From contig JAHLJZ010000176.1 in the NCBI GenBank assembly GCA_025602915.1, forward strand, positions 1 to 14,974: a stretch of DNA of 14,974 nt, given 5' to 3'. Both the position numbers and the translations under genes were made by a program. This document shows positions 1 through 8,295 of the stretch, piece by piece (position 1 is the stretch's first letter; each line of letters starts with the position of its first letter). The notes below the pieces were generated by a model. The model saw only the letters and a program-made list of their open reading frames with translations. It was not told the DNA's origin and did no database searches. The DNA is from Paraphysoderma sedebokerense. Lineage: Eukaryota > Blastocladiomycota > Physodermatomycetes > Physodermatales > Physodermataceae.

Positions 1-1
1 C

Positions 2-1252
2 CAAGGTCATTCTGGTAAAGTCTTGTCAGTCGCCGTTTCACCGGATGGAAAGTACGTCTACAGCGCGAGTTGGGACGGTACAGTCAAGAAATGGGAACCT
101 TCTAGTGGCCAGTGTGTGACCACATTCCATGAGCGTTCTAGGTCGGTCAATTCAATCGCTGTTTCATCAGATGGAAGGTACGTGTACAGCGGGAGCAGAT
201 CTGAGAGAGTCGAGAAATGGGATTCTTTAACTGGCCAGTGTCGTACCGCAAGCGAAGGACATTCAGATAAAGTCTTGTCAGTCGCTGTCTCACAAGATGG
301 AAAGTATGTCTACAGCGGGACTTCGGACAAGAAGGTCAAGAAGTGGGATGCTTCAAGTCGCCAGCGTCTTGCCAAATTCAAAGGACATTCAGATACAGTT
401 TTGTCAGTCGCTGTCTCACAAGATGGAAAGTATGTCTACAGCGGGAGTTCGGACAAGAAGGTCAAGAAGTGGGATGCTTCAAGTGGCCGGTGTCTTTCCA
501 CATTCAAAGGGCATTCCGATACTGTCTTGTCAGTCGTTGTCTCACAAGATGGAAAGAATGTCTACAGCGGAAGTTGGGACAGGACAGTCAAGAAGTGGGA
601 TGCTTCAAGTAATCAGTGTCTTGAGACATTTCAAGGACATTCTGCTTCGGTCATATCAGTCGCAGTTTCACCGGATGGTAAGTACATCTACAGCGGAAGT
701 CACGACAAGACTGTCAAGAAGTGGGATACTTCAAATGGCCAGTGTCTTGGCACTTTTCATGGTCATTCAAAGTTGGTCAATTCAATCGCTGTTTCACGAG
801 ATGGAAATTACGTCTACAGCGGGAGTGAGGACGAGACAATCAAAAAGTGGGATTCTGCAACTGGACAGTGTGTTGGCACATTTCAAGGTCATTCAAAGTC
901 GATCGATTCAGTAGCTGTTTCGCCAGATGGAAAGTACGTCTATAGCGGGAATAGTGACTCCACACTCACAAAGTGGGATGCTTTAAGTGGCCAATATCAA
1001 CATCTGTCAGATCTATATGATGCATGTAAGAGATTTCTTGATTTTGAGGGCAACATACGCATCCAACTAGAGTTGTTTGGATCGGGATTGTTAAACGGTC
1101 CAATGAGAGCATCCTGTGCTATTTGTTTGGAATTAAAAGGTCAATTCATGGTTGCGGAATGCGGTCACCATTGCTGTAGCTGCTGTTCTCCAAAAATGTC
1201 AACTTGTCATATCTGCAAGCAACCCGCTAATTGGGAACGAGTATGTGTATAG
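2..1252 (+). CDS. WD40-repeat protein with C-terminal RING-HC finger (gene 1, 5' partial)
   Basis: The frame is open from base 2, so the start lies outside the window. Eight WD40 units of exactly 126 bp (42 residues) begin at about base 5 and run to about 1012. Each has GH near its start, an SVAVSPDGKYVYSGS-like core and a KKWD end. Unit 2 has lost GH (HERS). A short linker of about 40 residues follows, then a C3HC4 RING: CAIC, then C-G-H at the centre, CC-S-CC, and CHIC near the end, finishing in a TAG stop. Known families: WD40 propellers bind protein partners and RING-HC domains recruit E2 ubiquitin-conjugating enzymes. I infer a substrate-selecting E3 ubiquitin ligase. The RING and the end of the protein align with gene 2 at 4754-5930, but the linker here is shorter. 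There is no intron in the visible part; a GTAAGA at 1026 is read through. Confidence 0.85.
   Translation, partial: QGHSGKVLSVAVSPDGKYVYSASWDGTVKKWEPSSGQCVTTFHERSRSVNSIAVSSDGRYVYSGSRSERVEKWDSLTGQCRTASEGHSDKVLSVAVSQDGKYVYSGTSDKKVKKWDASSRQRLAKFKGHSDTVLSVAVSQDGKYVYSGSSDKKVKKWDASSGRCLSTFKGHSDTVLSVVVSQDGKNVYSGSWDRTVKKWDASSNQCLETFQGHSASVISVAVSPDGKYIYSGSHDKTVKKWDTSNGQCLGTFHGHSKLVNSIAVSRDGNYVYSGSEDETIKKWDSATGQCVGTFQGHSKSIDSVAVSPDGKYVYSGNSDSTLTKWDALSGQYQHLSDLYDACKRFLDFEGNIRIQLELFGSGLLNGPMRASCAICLELKGQFMVAECGHHCCSCCSPKMSTCHICKQPANWERVCV
5..1012 (+). repeat. Eight in-register 126-bp WD40 repeats of gene 1
   Basis: Units begin at 5, 131, 257, 383, 509, 635, 761 and 887 without a change of period. Units 4 and 5 (GHSDTVLSV) are the most alike and suggest recent unit duplication or conversion. 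Differences cluster just after the GH dipeptide and in the SGSxD turn. Confidence 0.85.
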
Positions 1253-1516
1253 TCTCCTTTTTCGTAATGTATTTAGTGTTAAACAGTGCGCCATATTTGA
1301 TCTTTAAGTTCTTTTGTTGGCATGTCTAATAGAAAAGCAAAGGAAATTACAAATGAAGGTGCATCGGTTGATGAGTTGTCCTGCAGGATATGGATGATTG
1401 CAATTTGTAAATTTCTAATTCTGGTTGATGGAAATACGAGAGAGGGATTAGGAAATCGATTTGTGACAGACCAGCACTACAAGATCCATTTATAGAGTTT
1501 AAACCTGTTTAAGATT

Positions 1517-1522
1517 AAATAA
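1517..1522 (+). promoter_or_regulatory. Candidate polyadenylation signal AATAAA of gene 1
   Basis: AATAAA lies about 265 bases after the gene 1 stop. The intervening 3' flank is recognisably related to the flank after gene 2 (shared pieces such as CAGGATATG and TGTGAC.GACCAG), which also ends in AATAAA at 6151. Retention in both copies supports a role. The distance is long for a cleavage signal, so it may instead be flank shared by descent. Confidence 0.35.
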
Positions 1523-1729
1523 AACCAATTCCCGTGAATTCTATGCTCTTGCGCGAAAATCTTATTTTGGAGATCAGATTATTATTCGGCCACGTATCCG
1601 TAAATGGGATATGACGTACACCATGGAAAGTTCACTGTCGTTATAGTACACGATATGGCGATGTTCTCAGGGTACCACTGCACATTTGACTGATGAAATG
1701 CAATTTAGTGTATCTTAAAATTAATACAA
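1523..1729. other. Intergenic stretch, nothing recognised
   Basis: No open frame, RNA gene or repeat relationship was recognised here. If the order of repeat blocks seen at 6530-7310 had been kept, a copy of block G would be expected here, but none is visible. Confidence 0.4.
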
Positions 1730-2090
1730 CCGGAGACGACATTGCCAATTTCTAGAACTGCTTGTATGAATTTGTAATACAATGAATCTAACAGGTAGAC
1801 ATCGGGCATTTCAAAGCCTATAACTTCATAGACTCATTTTCAACCACATGGATCTGCAGTAGACAGCTACGAGAAAGGAATGAAAAAGAGAGACGAAAGC
1901 CGAAAGTGTCTGGCCACTTCGGATGCGGAATACTTTAGATTCATTCAAATTTAGGCTAAAAAATTCTGTTTGTGTTTACAATGTCAAAAAAAAAATTTTT
2001 GGTCAGTTCTCTCTCGCGCTAGAACATTGACGTCCTAGAATCTACCGGACTATTGAAATAATAATAGAAACAAGGGCCCCCAAAAAGAAA
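1730..2090. repeat. Dispersed repeat block R, copy A
   Basis: This stretch is related to 4195-4380 (copy B) and 6960-7310 (copy C). Shared landmarks are a GACATTGCCAATTT-like start, TATGAATTTGTAATACA, AACAGGTAGA, CATAACTTCA, GAGACGAAAGC (A and C) and a GACTATTGAAAT..TAATAG end (A and C). Read on the minus strand, the start of the block encodes a similar short peptide in all three copies (YYKFIQAVLEIGNV in A), so it may be an exon remnant of a minus-strand gene. Other parts carry stops in all frames. It lies directly downstream (on the minus strand) of the coiled-coil exon relic, the same order as copy C. Confidence 0.6.
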
Positions 2091-2114
2091 TCAATAATTC
2101 AGAGAAACACTGAC

Positions 2115-2306
2115 TTCAATGTATTCGCTATCCCACTCGTCGGATAGGTTTTCAAGCGTTGCTTCAATTGATGTCAAACCCGCGACCTTGGATTGTAATT
2201 AGAGAAGGCAACGGTTGGCGACAAGTATAATTGCAGGGCTCTAAATGACGAAATTACATCGAAAATTTGTTTCTTCAACTCCTACAACTGTTCATCAATT
2301 CAGGCT
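2115..2306 (-). pseudogene. Relic of coiled-coil exon pair
   Basis: On the minus strand, 2198-2115 matches the 84-nt (28-codon) exon at 7732-7649: both encode a [LV]QS.VA.LTSIEA core and end in WDS. Here the acceptor AG has become AA and the donor GTAAGT has become GTCAGT. The partner exon at about 2306-2258 corresponds to the 63-nt (21-codon) exons at 8295-8233 and 7875-7813 but is only 49 nt long and contains stop codons. This is a decayed copy of the array better preserved at 7649-8295. The peptide is amphipathic and its length is a multiple of seven, as expected for a coiled coil. Confidence 0.6.
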
Positions 2307-2716
2307 CTGTTCAATTAAAAGGTGTCAATTTGTAAGAAATTCACTCATTGCGGTCAGAGTAGGGAGAACGTGGATGTAACTCACTGCTCTTGAAGCATTC
2401 TAGATAATACCACAATAAATTTAAGATGCAACCATCCAAGAATTCGACAACCCACCTGTAGACACTTGCTTACGAAAGGAGTTCAAAGTATATCCGAAAA
2501 ATCAAATTTTGCTGGCAATGGTACTCCACGTATCTACAAATAACCTAATAACCAAATAACCTAAACATCCTAAAATTGGCGAGTAATGTGGAAAGCAGAA
2601 ATATATCCGCCTTTGACAAAACGATGAGCTTGTAAATACTGTAGCAATGGTACATGACCACCTAGAATAGTAAACGTCAGCTCGACGGTTTGACATGTTG
2701 TCATTACAAACTTCAT
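2307..2716. other. Decayed intergenic stretch
   Basis: No convincing gene. A 76-codon open frame on the minus strand (2732-2502) has no recognisable domain and starts in the middle of another minus-strand relic, so I do not call it. The stretch probably holds the decayed surroundings of the coiled-coil exons. Confidence 0.4.
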
Positions 2717-2965
2717 TTAAAGAGATAACCAAAAATCATCCCTCACCATATTCCACAGTGTTGCTTTTGTAGTCGACAAGGACATGGACGAAATCATCCT
2801 CTTCATTCTTGCACTCACTGACAAAATCTTTGCTTCTTCGTTATTTAGAATAAACTGCTTCATATCTTCTTTCATTCAGGGTAAAGCTTGCACGCAATCC
2901 TTCAGTTTCTGAAAGTTCTTATCATCTGGTATCAAAGTAACCATGGCCTTTGTGAATTGTGCCAT
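2717..2965 (-). pseudogene. Broken small ORF, helical, with an in-frame TGA
   Basis: From an ATG at 2965 the minus strand encodes 29 residues starting MAQFTKAMVTL, then TGA at 2878-2876, then a further 52 codons in the same frame starting MKEDMKQF, to TAA at 2719. Both halves are charged and helical in character, with KLKDCVQ before the stop and NNEEAKILSVSARMKRM after it. This suggests one coding exon broken by a nonsense change. A GTGAGG shortly before the end could be a donor site. The family is not recognised and there is no counterpart elsewhere in the window. It could belong to the same minus-strand gene as the coiled-coil relic at 2115-2306. Confidence 0.35.
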
Positions 2966-3770
2966 AGTAGCCTATTCGTTCACTTTGATCACAGGATCAC
3001 AATAATTCAGCGGGCGAAAGGGTCAAACTATGACGATAGGTGATGCACATACCATGGCACCTTGAACACACAGCAGCCTGATGTGTCTCCACAAAAGATA
3101 GAGAGGACATGCTGTCAATTTTCCATTGTGTTGGAATTAATGAAATGTAGATGACAATCGGATTACGTAACACTGCGTTCAGTAGATAACTATTCATTCG
3201 TGACCACATATTTTCTTATGGATGGAAATTCGATAGAGGGAATCACTTTGTGGGAAAGTTGCGAATTTGGTCTTCTTCGCTAGAAGGCAAGCCAACGGAG
3301 TTCGTGGAAGTTGGAGGGCTTCTTGATATCATCATCATCGATCGATGACAAAGGCCGGTTCTAAAGCTAGCTTTTGAGAAGCACCGAAACTCTAACCATT
3401 TGTTTGCCTCGTTGCATCCACGCATTCCTAGCATAGACGAAGAATATAACACCAGGTAGGTCTAACAATAGTAAGAAACGGTGGCAAATATCCGAAATGG
3501 CGAAAATCGAGCTGATAACTCCCACCTTTTATTAGGGTTTGAGTTGCTCCACTTTGTTGCAGCCTGAGAAATGCCGAACATTGACCTAAATCGTGGCATT
3601 ACCCACACATTCCTATCGTTATTCCGCCACATCGATAAACGGAAAGCCTAGAGAAGAGATTAGCGATCAAAATTCATAAGATGACCAATCCGAAGTACAG
3701 AAATACCATTCCGTTTTTGCAGCTAAAGTTTTAAGTTTCTTTTTGGCCTCAATGTAGCACAGATTCTCAG
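2966..3770. other. Intergenic stretch without a supported gene
   Basis: Open frames on the minus strand at 3209-2997 (70 codons) and 3452-3243 (69 codons) show no domain and no counterpart in the second cassette. The first contains a CSRC motif followed by GTATGT, which could be a donor. These may be worn exons of the minus-strand gene family, but nothing in the sequence settles this. Confidence 0.35.
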
Positions 3771-4079
3771 AGAATGACTCTCACAGTCCTATATAGAGAT
3801 TATATACAGTAACCTGAAAGCACCTACCCGGTATCCAAAGTCCGACCCGTAAAAAAAAGGAATACCTTATATTCCATTGTTCTATAAGAACTATATAGGG
3901 GAACGAATCGACCATGCGCCTGAAGGTCCCAAACCCCAATTCGAATCTGCGAACCTCGGTTCAAAGATATTGATGGAATGACAATCTCCGGATATTCTCC
4001 CTTCCCCTCTCTTGTGTCGGAAGACAGCAAAGGATTAAATAAAGTAAGCAGCCACAATATCTTTTATGTTCATGAATCA
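3771..4079. repeat. Dispersed repeat block G, copy A
   Basis: Clearly related to 6530-6845. Shared landmarks are GATTCTC.GA.AATGACT just upstream, TACAGTA.CCTG, CGGTATCC, TATTCCATTGTTC, ATCGACCATG, AATTCGAATCT, ATTGATGGAATG and GGATATTCTCCCTTC (GGGTATTCTCCCTTC in copy B). The minus strand is open in both copies and encodes similar peptides (KGEYPEIVIPSI and IRIG.W, then HGR). The two frames diverge after HGR through a one-base indel. It may be a former exon or part of a transposable element; no known domain is recognised. Confidence 0.6.
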
Positions 4080-4380
4080 TGATACTAACTTGACCTACAT
4101 TTAGGGAAGCTATGAGATCCTATCGAAATTTAAAATAATTTATTGTTTGATTTGTAATGCTTTTGCAAAATAAATATTGGGTTTTGAAATGAATTAAGCG
4201 GAGAAGACGTTACCAATTTTTAAAACTGCTTGTATGAATTTGTAATACATCAATTCAACAGGTAGATATGGAGAATTGAAAGCGCATAACTTCACAATCA
4301 TAACCTAAATCACATACCTGCAGCACTCAAAGGGAAAGGCACGAATAAGAAGTGAAAGGTCGACTTGTTCTATGAAGGAG
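4080..4380. repeat. Dispersed repeat block R, copy B (with its AT-rich leader)
   Basis: This immediately follows block G, as copy C follows block G at 6850. The AT-rich leader (4080-4194) is weakly similar to 6850-6960. The core from 4195 shares CTGCTTGTATGAATTTGTAATACA and AACAGGTAGAT with copy A and CATAACTTCACAAT with copy C. The copy fades out around 4380. The minus-strand peptide YYKFIQAVLKIGNV is preserved and followed by a stop. Confidence 0.55.
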
Positions 4381-4528
4381 GGCTTCTGATGTACAGGTTT
4401 TTTTAACGATGTATTTAATAATGAGGACGATATTGCGACCCTAGCAAGACGATCAATCTTAGATACTCATTATCGATTGTTTACTTTACATCTTATTCGT
4501 TAAAATATATCCCACGATACTCTTTCTA

Positions 4529-4753
4529 ATCTATCCGTCCCTGGTTCCTGTATAGCATGGTCATACTAATTAGTGGCGCGACGCGTGAATTGGAGATTCT
4601 TGCAGCGAGAAATGGAATGCATTTGGCATGAATGCCTTGGCAGATATCACTTATCCCTTCAAAATATTCAGCAGAGAGATATTGCATATTAATAACGTAT
4701 TTTCATTGCAGCTGTAAACGCAAAGTCTAGTCAAACTTCCCGCCAGTTTTGCA
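4529..4753 (+). promoter_or_regulatory. Conserved upstream region of WD40 gene 2
   Basis: This region aligns with 9044-9279 upstream of gene 3. Shared elements in the same order are TGTATAGCATG, the identical 17-mer GCGACGCGTGAATTGGA (4578-4594), GGAATGCATTTGGCA, ATATTCAGCAGA (4664-4675), CGTATTTTCATTGCA (4696-4710), TAAACGCAAA (4715-4724) and CAATGAGCTCTAC over the start codon. The 17-mer contains the palindrome ACGCGT and lies 160 bp before the ATG (158 bp in gene 3). Conservation of sequence and spacing while nearby DNA decays suggests function. The binding factor is unknown; ACGCGT is the fungal MCB-type core, but transferring that role here would be a guess. Confidence 0.6.
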
Positions 4754-5930
4754 ATGAGCTCTACGAGCTATGGTCGCCCGTGGCTTTGCATGACATTCCG
4801 AGGGCATTCAGAGCGGGTCAATTCAATCGCTGTTTCACCAGACGGAAATTATATCTACAGCGGTAGTAGGGACGGTACAGTCAAAAAGTGGGATTCTTCA
4901 AGGGGACAGTGTCTTGCCACATTTCAAGGGCATTCAGGTTGGGTTGTTTCGGTCGCTGTTTCGCCAGATGGTAATTACGTCTATAGCGGGAGTGCTGACA
5001 AGACAGTCAAAAAGTGGGATACTTCAAGTGGAAAATGTCTTAATACATTGCAAGGACATTTTCTTCCGGTCACATCAGTCGCTGTTTCGCCAGATGGTAA
5101 TTACGTCTATAGCGGGAGTGGAGACAACACAATCAAAAAGTGGGATTCATCAAGTGGCCAATGTCTGGGCACATTCCAAGGGCATTCAGAGTGGGACAAT
5201 TCAATCGCTGTTTCACCAGACGCCAAGTACGTTTACAGCGGGAGTAGGAACAGCACAATCAAGAAATTGGATGCCTCAAGTGGCCATTGTCTTGCCACAT
5301 TCCATGGGCATTACAGTTATGTCTACTCAGTCGCGGTTTCGCCAGATGGAAAGTACGTCTACAGCGGTAGTGCTGACAAAACAGTCAAAAAGTGGGATGC
5401 TTCAAGGGGACAGAACCAACATTGGCCAAATCTACGGTATTTACTGGAGACACTGATGCAGGAAAATAACAATATCGATATGAATTCGCTATTTTCCAGC
5501 CAACCTAAGAAGACAGGGTGCGGCGAAGAATTTATCCGATCACATCGCTTCTTGTGAAAGAGCCGTTGAGATTTTGAAGATGAGAGATGTTGCTGTTTCG
5601 GAATTCATAACATCTTTTCCCGGAAAACTTCACCCAGACGACGACTGGCTACCCAGGCTATTAGCAACAATGAATTTCACTTGTTCTGAAACGAAGGAGA
5701 AACTTTCGGCGATGCAGCAAAAACTTGAAAACCTAAAAGGACACCAAGTAATGTTACAACAGAATCCGGGAGTTGGTTCAGATAGATTAGAATGTGTTAT
5801 TTGTGCGGAATTCAAGGATGAATTCATGGCTGCAGAATGCGGTCACCTTTGCTGTAGCGGTTGTTCTGCAACAATGTCAACTTGTTATGTATGCAAGAAA
5901 CGCGCAGATTGGAAACGAATATTATTGTAA
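4754..5930 (+). CDS. WD40-repeat protein with C-terminal RING-HC finger (gene 2), probably one intron
   Basis: The start ATG at 4754 (MSSTS) is shared with gene 3 and follows the conserved upstream region. Five WD40 units of 126 bp run from 4802 to 5431. The frame then shifts: the WD40 frame stops at 5555-5557, while the RING lies in another frame open from 5484. An intron at 5437-5509 (GTATTT...CCTAAG, 73 bp, or acceptor three bases later) joins them. A 43-bp intron at 5518-5560 or a one-base indel would also do so. The second part holds a helical stretch with LSAMQQKLENLK, then a C3HC4 RING (CVIC, CGH, CC-S-G-C, CYVC) and TAA. Five blades are few for a closed propeller, so pairing or loss of units is possible. 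Predicted role: E3 ubiquitin ligase whose propeller selects the target. It is paralogous to gene 1. Confidence 0.75.
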
Positions 5931-6150
5931 CATAATGTGATTAGTATTAAAATGTGTGGTAATCTCACATTTCGGGCTTTCAGATTTTTTGCTTGTCGGA
6001 AACCAGATGAAAATTAAAGAAAAGCTGCGTCAGTTGACGATTTGTATTGCACCTCACAGGATATGCATGGTTCCAAGTGACATTTTGTGACTGACCAGTA
6101 ACTCAAAAATTGTTATACAGTGCGACAAAAACTCTTTTGATTTTAAAATG

Positions 6151-6156
6151 AATAAA
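6151..6156 (+). promoter_or_regulatory. Candidate polyadenylation signal AATAAA of gene 2
   Basis: AATAAA lies about 220 bases after the TAA of gene 2, at the end of a 3' flank related to that of gene 1, which ends in the same hexamer at 1517. The position conserved between paralogues is the main support. Confidence 0.35.
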
Positions 6157-6166
6157 CGGTCAAGAA

Positions 6167-6409
6167 ATGATCTCGGTCGTCCCATCCTGTGTCACTCCTC
6201 GATTGGTTGTGACAGTACTCCACCTTAAAGGGAATCGTAGCGACAACGCAATCAAAGGGTTACTCGATTACTTCGAAAAGGCACCCCGTCCCCATATTAG
6301 TTATAGCAACACTCCCGAACGGCGACACCGTGTTGATACTTTTGATGCCCTCTCGATGTTGAACCTGCTGCCTTCGCAATTTAATGCAATATCAGTATCA
6401 ATGGAATAG
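6167..6409 (+). CDS. Small hypothetical ORF, doubtful
   Basis: The frame has 80 codons from ATG 6167 to TAG. Its base composition looks richer in G and C than the surrounding AT-rich DNA. The product has a plausible folded look (NAIKGLLDYFEKAPRPH, then DTFDALSMLNLLP) but no motif I recognise. It begins only about ten bases after the AATAAA of gene 2 and has no counterpart after gene 1, so it would be an insertion specific to this cassette. It could be a fragment of a transposable-element protein or a chance open frame. Confidence 0.25.
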   Translation: MISVVPSCVTPRLVVTVLHLKGNRSDNAIKGLLDYFEKAPRPHISYSNTPERRHRVDTFDALSMLNLLPSQFNAISVSME

Positions 6410-6529
6410 TGCGAATACAAAGCGTGATTAGTGTTCACCCTTCTAGTAATCATTTCATGGGGGACCTATGCTGTAATTCGCAACAGGGCGGGGACAAAAC
6501 GGTTTGGAACTATTCGTTTGTATCCATAT

Positions 6530-6845
6530 GACAGATTCTCGGAAAATGACTTTTACCCTCCTGTAATAGAGACTAAATACAGTACCCTGCAAAACAGCTA
6601 CTCGGTATCCGAATTCCAAACCGTCAGAAGAAGGAATACATCGTATTCCATTGTTCGATAAGTTTTGCATAGGAATCTAATCGACCATGTGAATGAGGGT
6701 TCCAATGTCCAATTCGAATCTCCAAACCTAGGTAAAAAGGTATTGATGGAATGGTGATTTTCGGGTATTCTCCCTTCACCCTTCTTGTCCGGGAAAACAG
6801 CGAAGAAGAGTTAAAGCAAGTAGCCAAAGTATCTTATATGTGAAT
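6530..6845. repeat. Dispersed repeat block G, copy B
   Basis: Second copy of the block at 3771-4079 (landmarks listed there). The minus strand is open here for 67 codons (6827-6624), with KGEYPKITIPSI, EIRIGHW and HGRLDSYAKLIEQWN. After HGR this copy reads more like a real helix than copy A, so copy B may be nearer the original frame. Overlapping short frames on the plus strand are not supported. Confidence 0.6.
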
Positions 6846-6849
6846 GACT

Positions 6850-7310
6850 CTGACATGAGCACTATTTTTGAAAACTGCGAAATCCTGGCAAAATTTGTTT
6901 TTATGTGTGATTTGAAATACTATTGCTTTTTCAAAATTTTTGTGTATATTGAAATTAGTACATCCAAAGAAGACACTGCCAACTTGTATAACACCTTCTA
7001 TGAATATGTCATACATTATTTTAACAGGTAGATATCTAGGATTTAAAAGCTCATAACTTCACAATTATTGACCTAAACCAAAGATATCCAAATCAAGAGA
7101 AGGGTATGGACAAGAGAGACGAAAGCGAATAGAGTGACAACTTTTCGTCAGATTTTGGAACACATTAGATTCATTTACATTCAGGCCAAAAAACATCCGA
7201 TTTTTCTTCGACGACCTTCGATGAGCTGTCTGTCGCAACAGAGCATCAAAGTTTTAGGGTTTACCAGACTATTGAAATTATAATAGGAATGAGAGCGCCT
7301 AACAAGAACA
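6850..7310. repeat. Dispersed repeat block R, copy C
   Basis: The longest copy, with AT-rich leader (6850-6960), core (6960-7200) and the far end shared with copy A (GACTATTGAAAT, TAATAGGAA). The minus-strand peptide is MYDIFIEGVIQVGSVFFG, in register with the YYKFIQAVL.IGNV peptide of copies A and B. The minus frame continues open for 60 codons (7016-6834), but no family is recognised. Confidence 0.6.
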
Positions 7311-7648
7311 TGATTATGGCTTCGGCATGTTTCGATTTTAAAGATTCCAACTGCACTTGTTTGGTGGTGGTCGGTTTAGACATAATTTCTTTGGTTTGGC
7401 GAAGGACCGCAAGGATTTCGTTTGAACCTGTGATAGGTTAATCAAATCTGAACTATTATAGAAGTGTTTTAGGGAAAGGGTAACATTTCCCCATGGGTTA
7501 ACGCAATCATATCTTGACGTTCCGTGGAACTTTGATTTTTCATTTCGGATATCACGGATTTTAGAGTTGTACATTCAGATTGAAGCTAAATGAAAAAGAA
7601 GTTAACGTTTTGTAAATCTAAAAATCAATAATGTAGAGCAACACTTAC
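7311..7648. other. Insert between repeat block R and the coiled-coil exons
   Basis: In the first cassette, block R copy A joins the coiled-coil relic almost directly (near 2090-2114). Here about 300 extra bases separate them. A 78-codon minus-strand frame (7574-7338) shows no domain. Either an insertion here or a deletion in the first cassette explains the difference. No terminal repeats or target duplication were recognised. Confidence 0.35.
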
Positions 7649-8295
7649 TTCAGTGTGTTTGCTATCCCAATCATCGCATCGTTTATTGAGCTTTGCTTCA
7701 ATTGATGTCAAAACTGCGACCTGGGATTGTACCTAGTTGAGACAACAGTTAACAACACGACAGCAGTAGAACTGTAGAATTGTGTAGATAATCAGGATTG
7801 AAGAAGACTTACATCGGACAGTTGTTTCACTAACTCGTTAGATCGTTTATTAGCATTTTGTGCTTCTTTGAGGGCCTGTAAATTGTACGTATGTCATACT
7901 GTTAGCAAAGTGGTGAAGTCTAAGGAGAGGGAATATGGTTAGACTTACTACATCGGAAGTATTGTTTTCCTGGAAAATTTTCCCAATCCTCCGATATTTG
8001 ATTGAGCTTTGCTTCGATTGATGTCAAACTCACGACTTCAGATTGCAACTAGATAAGGCATTAGTTGGCCATAGTACAACAGTAGAATTGAAGGGCTGCA
8101 GATAATGAAGAAGTTCTTACAACTTTTGCTTCAATTGATGACATACCGTGGATTGTAACTTAGATAAGGCAACAGTTGGCAAACTGTATGACAGCTATAA
8201 TTGGAGAGCTGTGAATACTGAACAAGACTTACATCAAATAGTTGATTTTTCAACTCCTGAAACTGTTCATTGGCTTTTTGCACTTCTTCGAGGTT
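7649..8295 (-). repeat. Array of small coiled-coil exons (21- and 28-codon, phase 0)
   Basis: Five exon-like units lie on the minus strand. Type A: 8295-8233 (NLEEVQKANEQFQELKNQL) and 7875-7813 (ALKEAQNANKRSNELVKQL), each exactly 63 nt between TACAG and GTAAGT. Type B: 8158-8121 (shrunken), 8048-7949 (with a changed 3' end) and 7732-7649 (84 nt, VQSQVAVLTSIEAKLN at its start). Introns are about 72-80 bp. The intact units are symmetric phase-0 exons of three or four heptads, so they can be duplicated without frame loss. The end of 8048-7949 resembles the end of the ankyrin exon, which suggests recombination between them. Confidence 0.6.

Noticed and set aside
297-914. Long open frames in a second and third reading frame across the WD40 repeats (also near 4914-5456 and 9264-10267)
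   Set aside because: The 126-bp unit is divisible by three, so any frame that lacks a stop in one unit lacks it in all. The peptides are repetitive shadows (STSTAGV...QSKSGILQ) without domain features.
5-1012. Regularly spaced direct repeats that could suggest a CRISPR array or satellite
   Set aside because: The period is 126 bp of in-frame WD40 codons with no short repeat and unique spacer layout.
1026-1070. 45-bp intron with good GTAAGA donor in the gene 1 linker
   Set aside because: Its removal creates a TAG at the junction, and the unspliced frame is open through to the RING.
1250-1252. Reassignment of TAG to an amino acid, suggested by TAG inside the ankyrin frame and near 14268
   Set aside because: Gene 1 ends in TAG at the same aligned position where gene 2 ends in TAA, so TAG acts as a stop. 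The other cases have simpler explanations.
3935-3965. ATTCGAATCT resembling a tRNA T-loop or B box (also near 6712)
   Set aside because: No acceptor or anticodon stem and no A box at a suitable distance; it is simply a conserved part of repeat block G.
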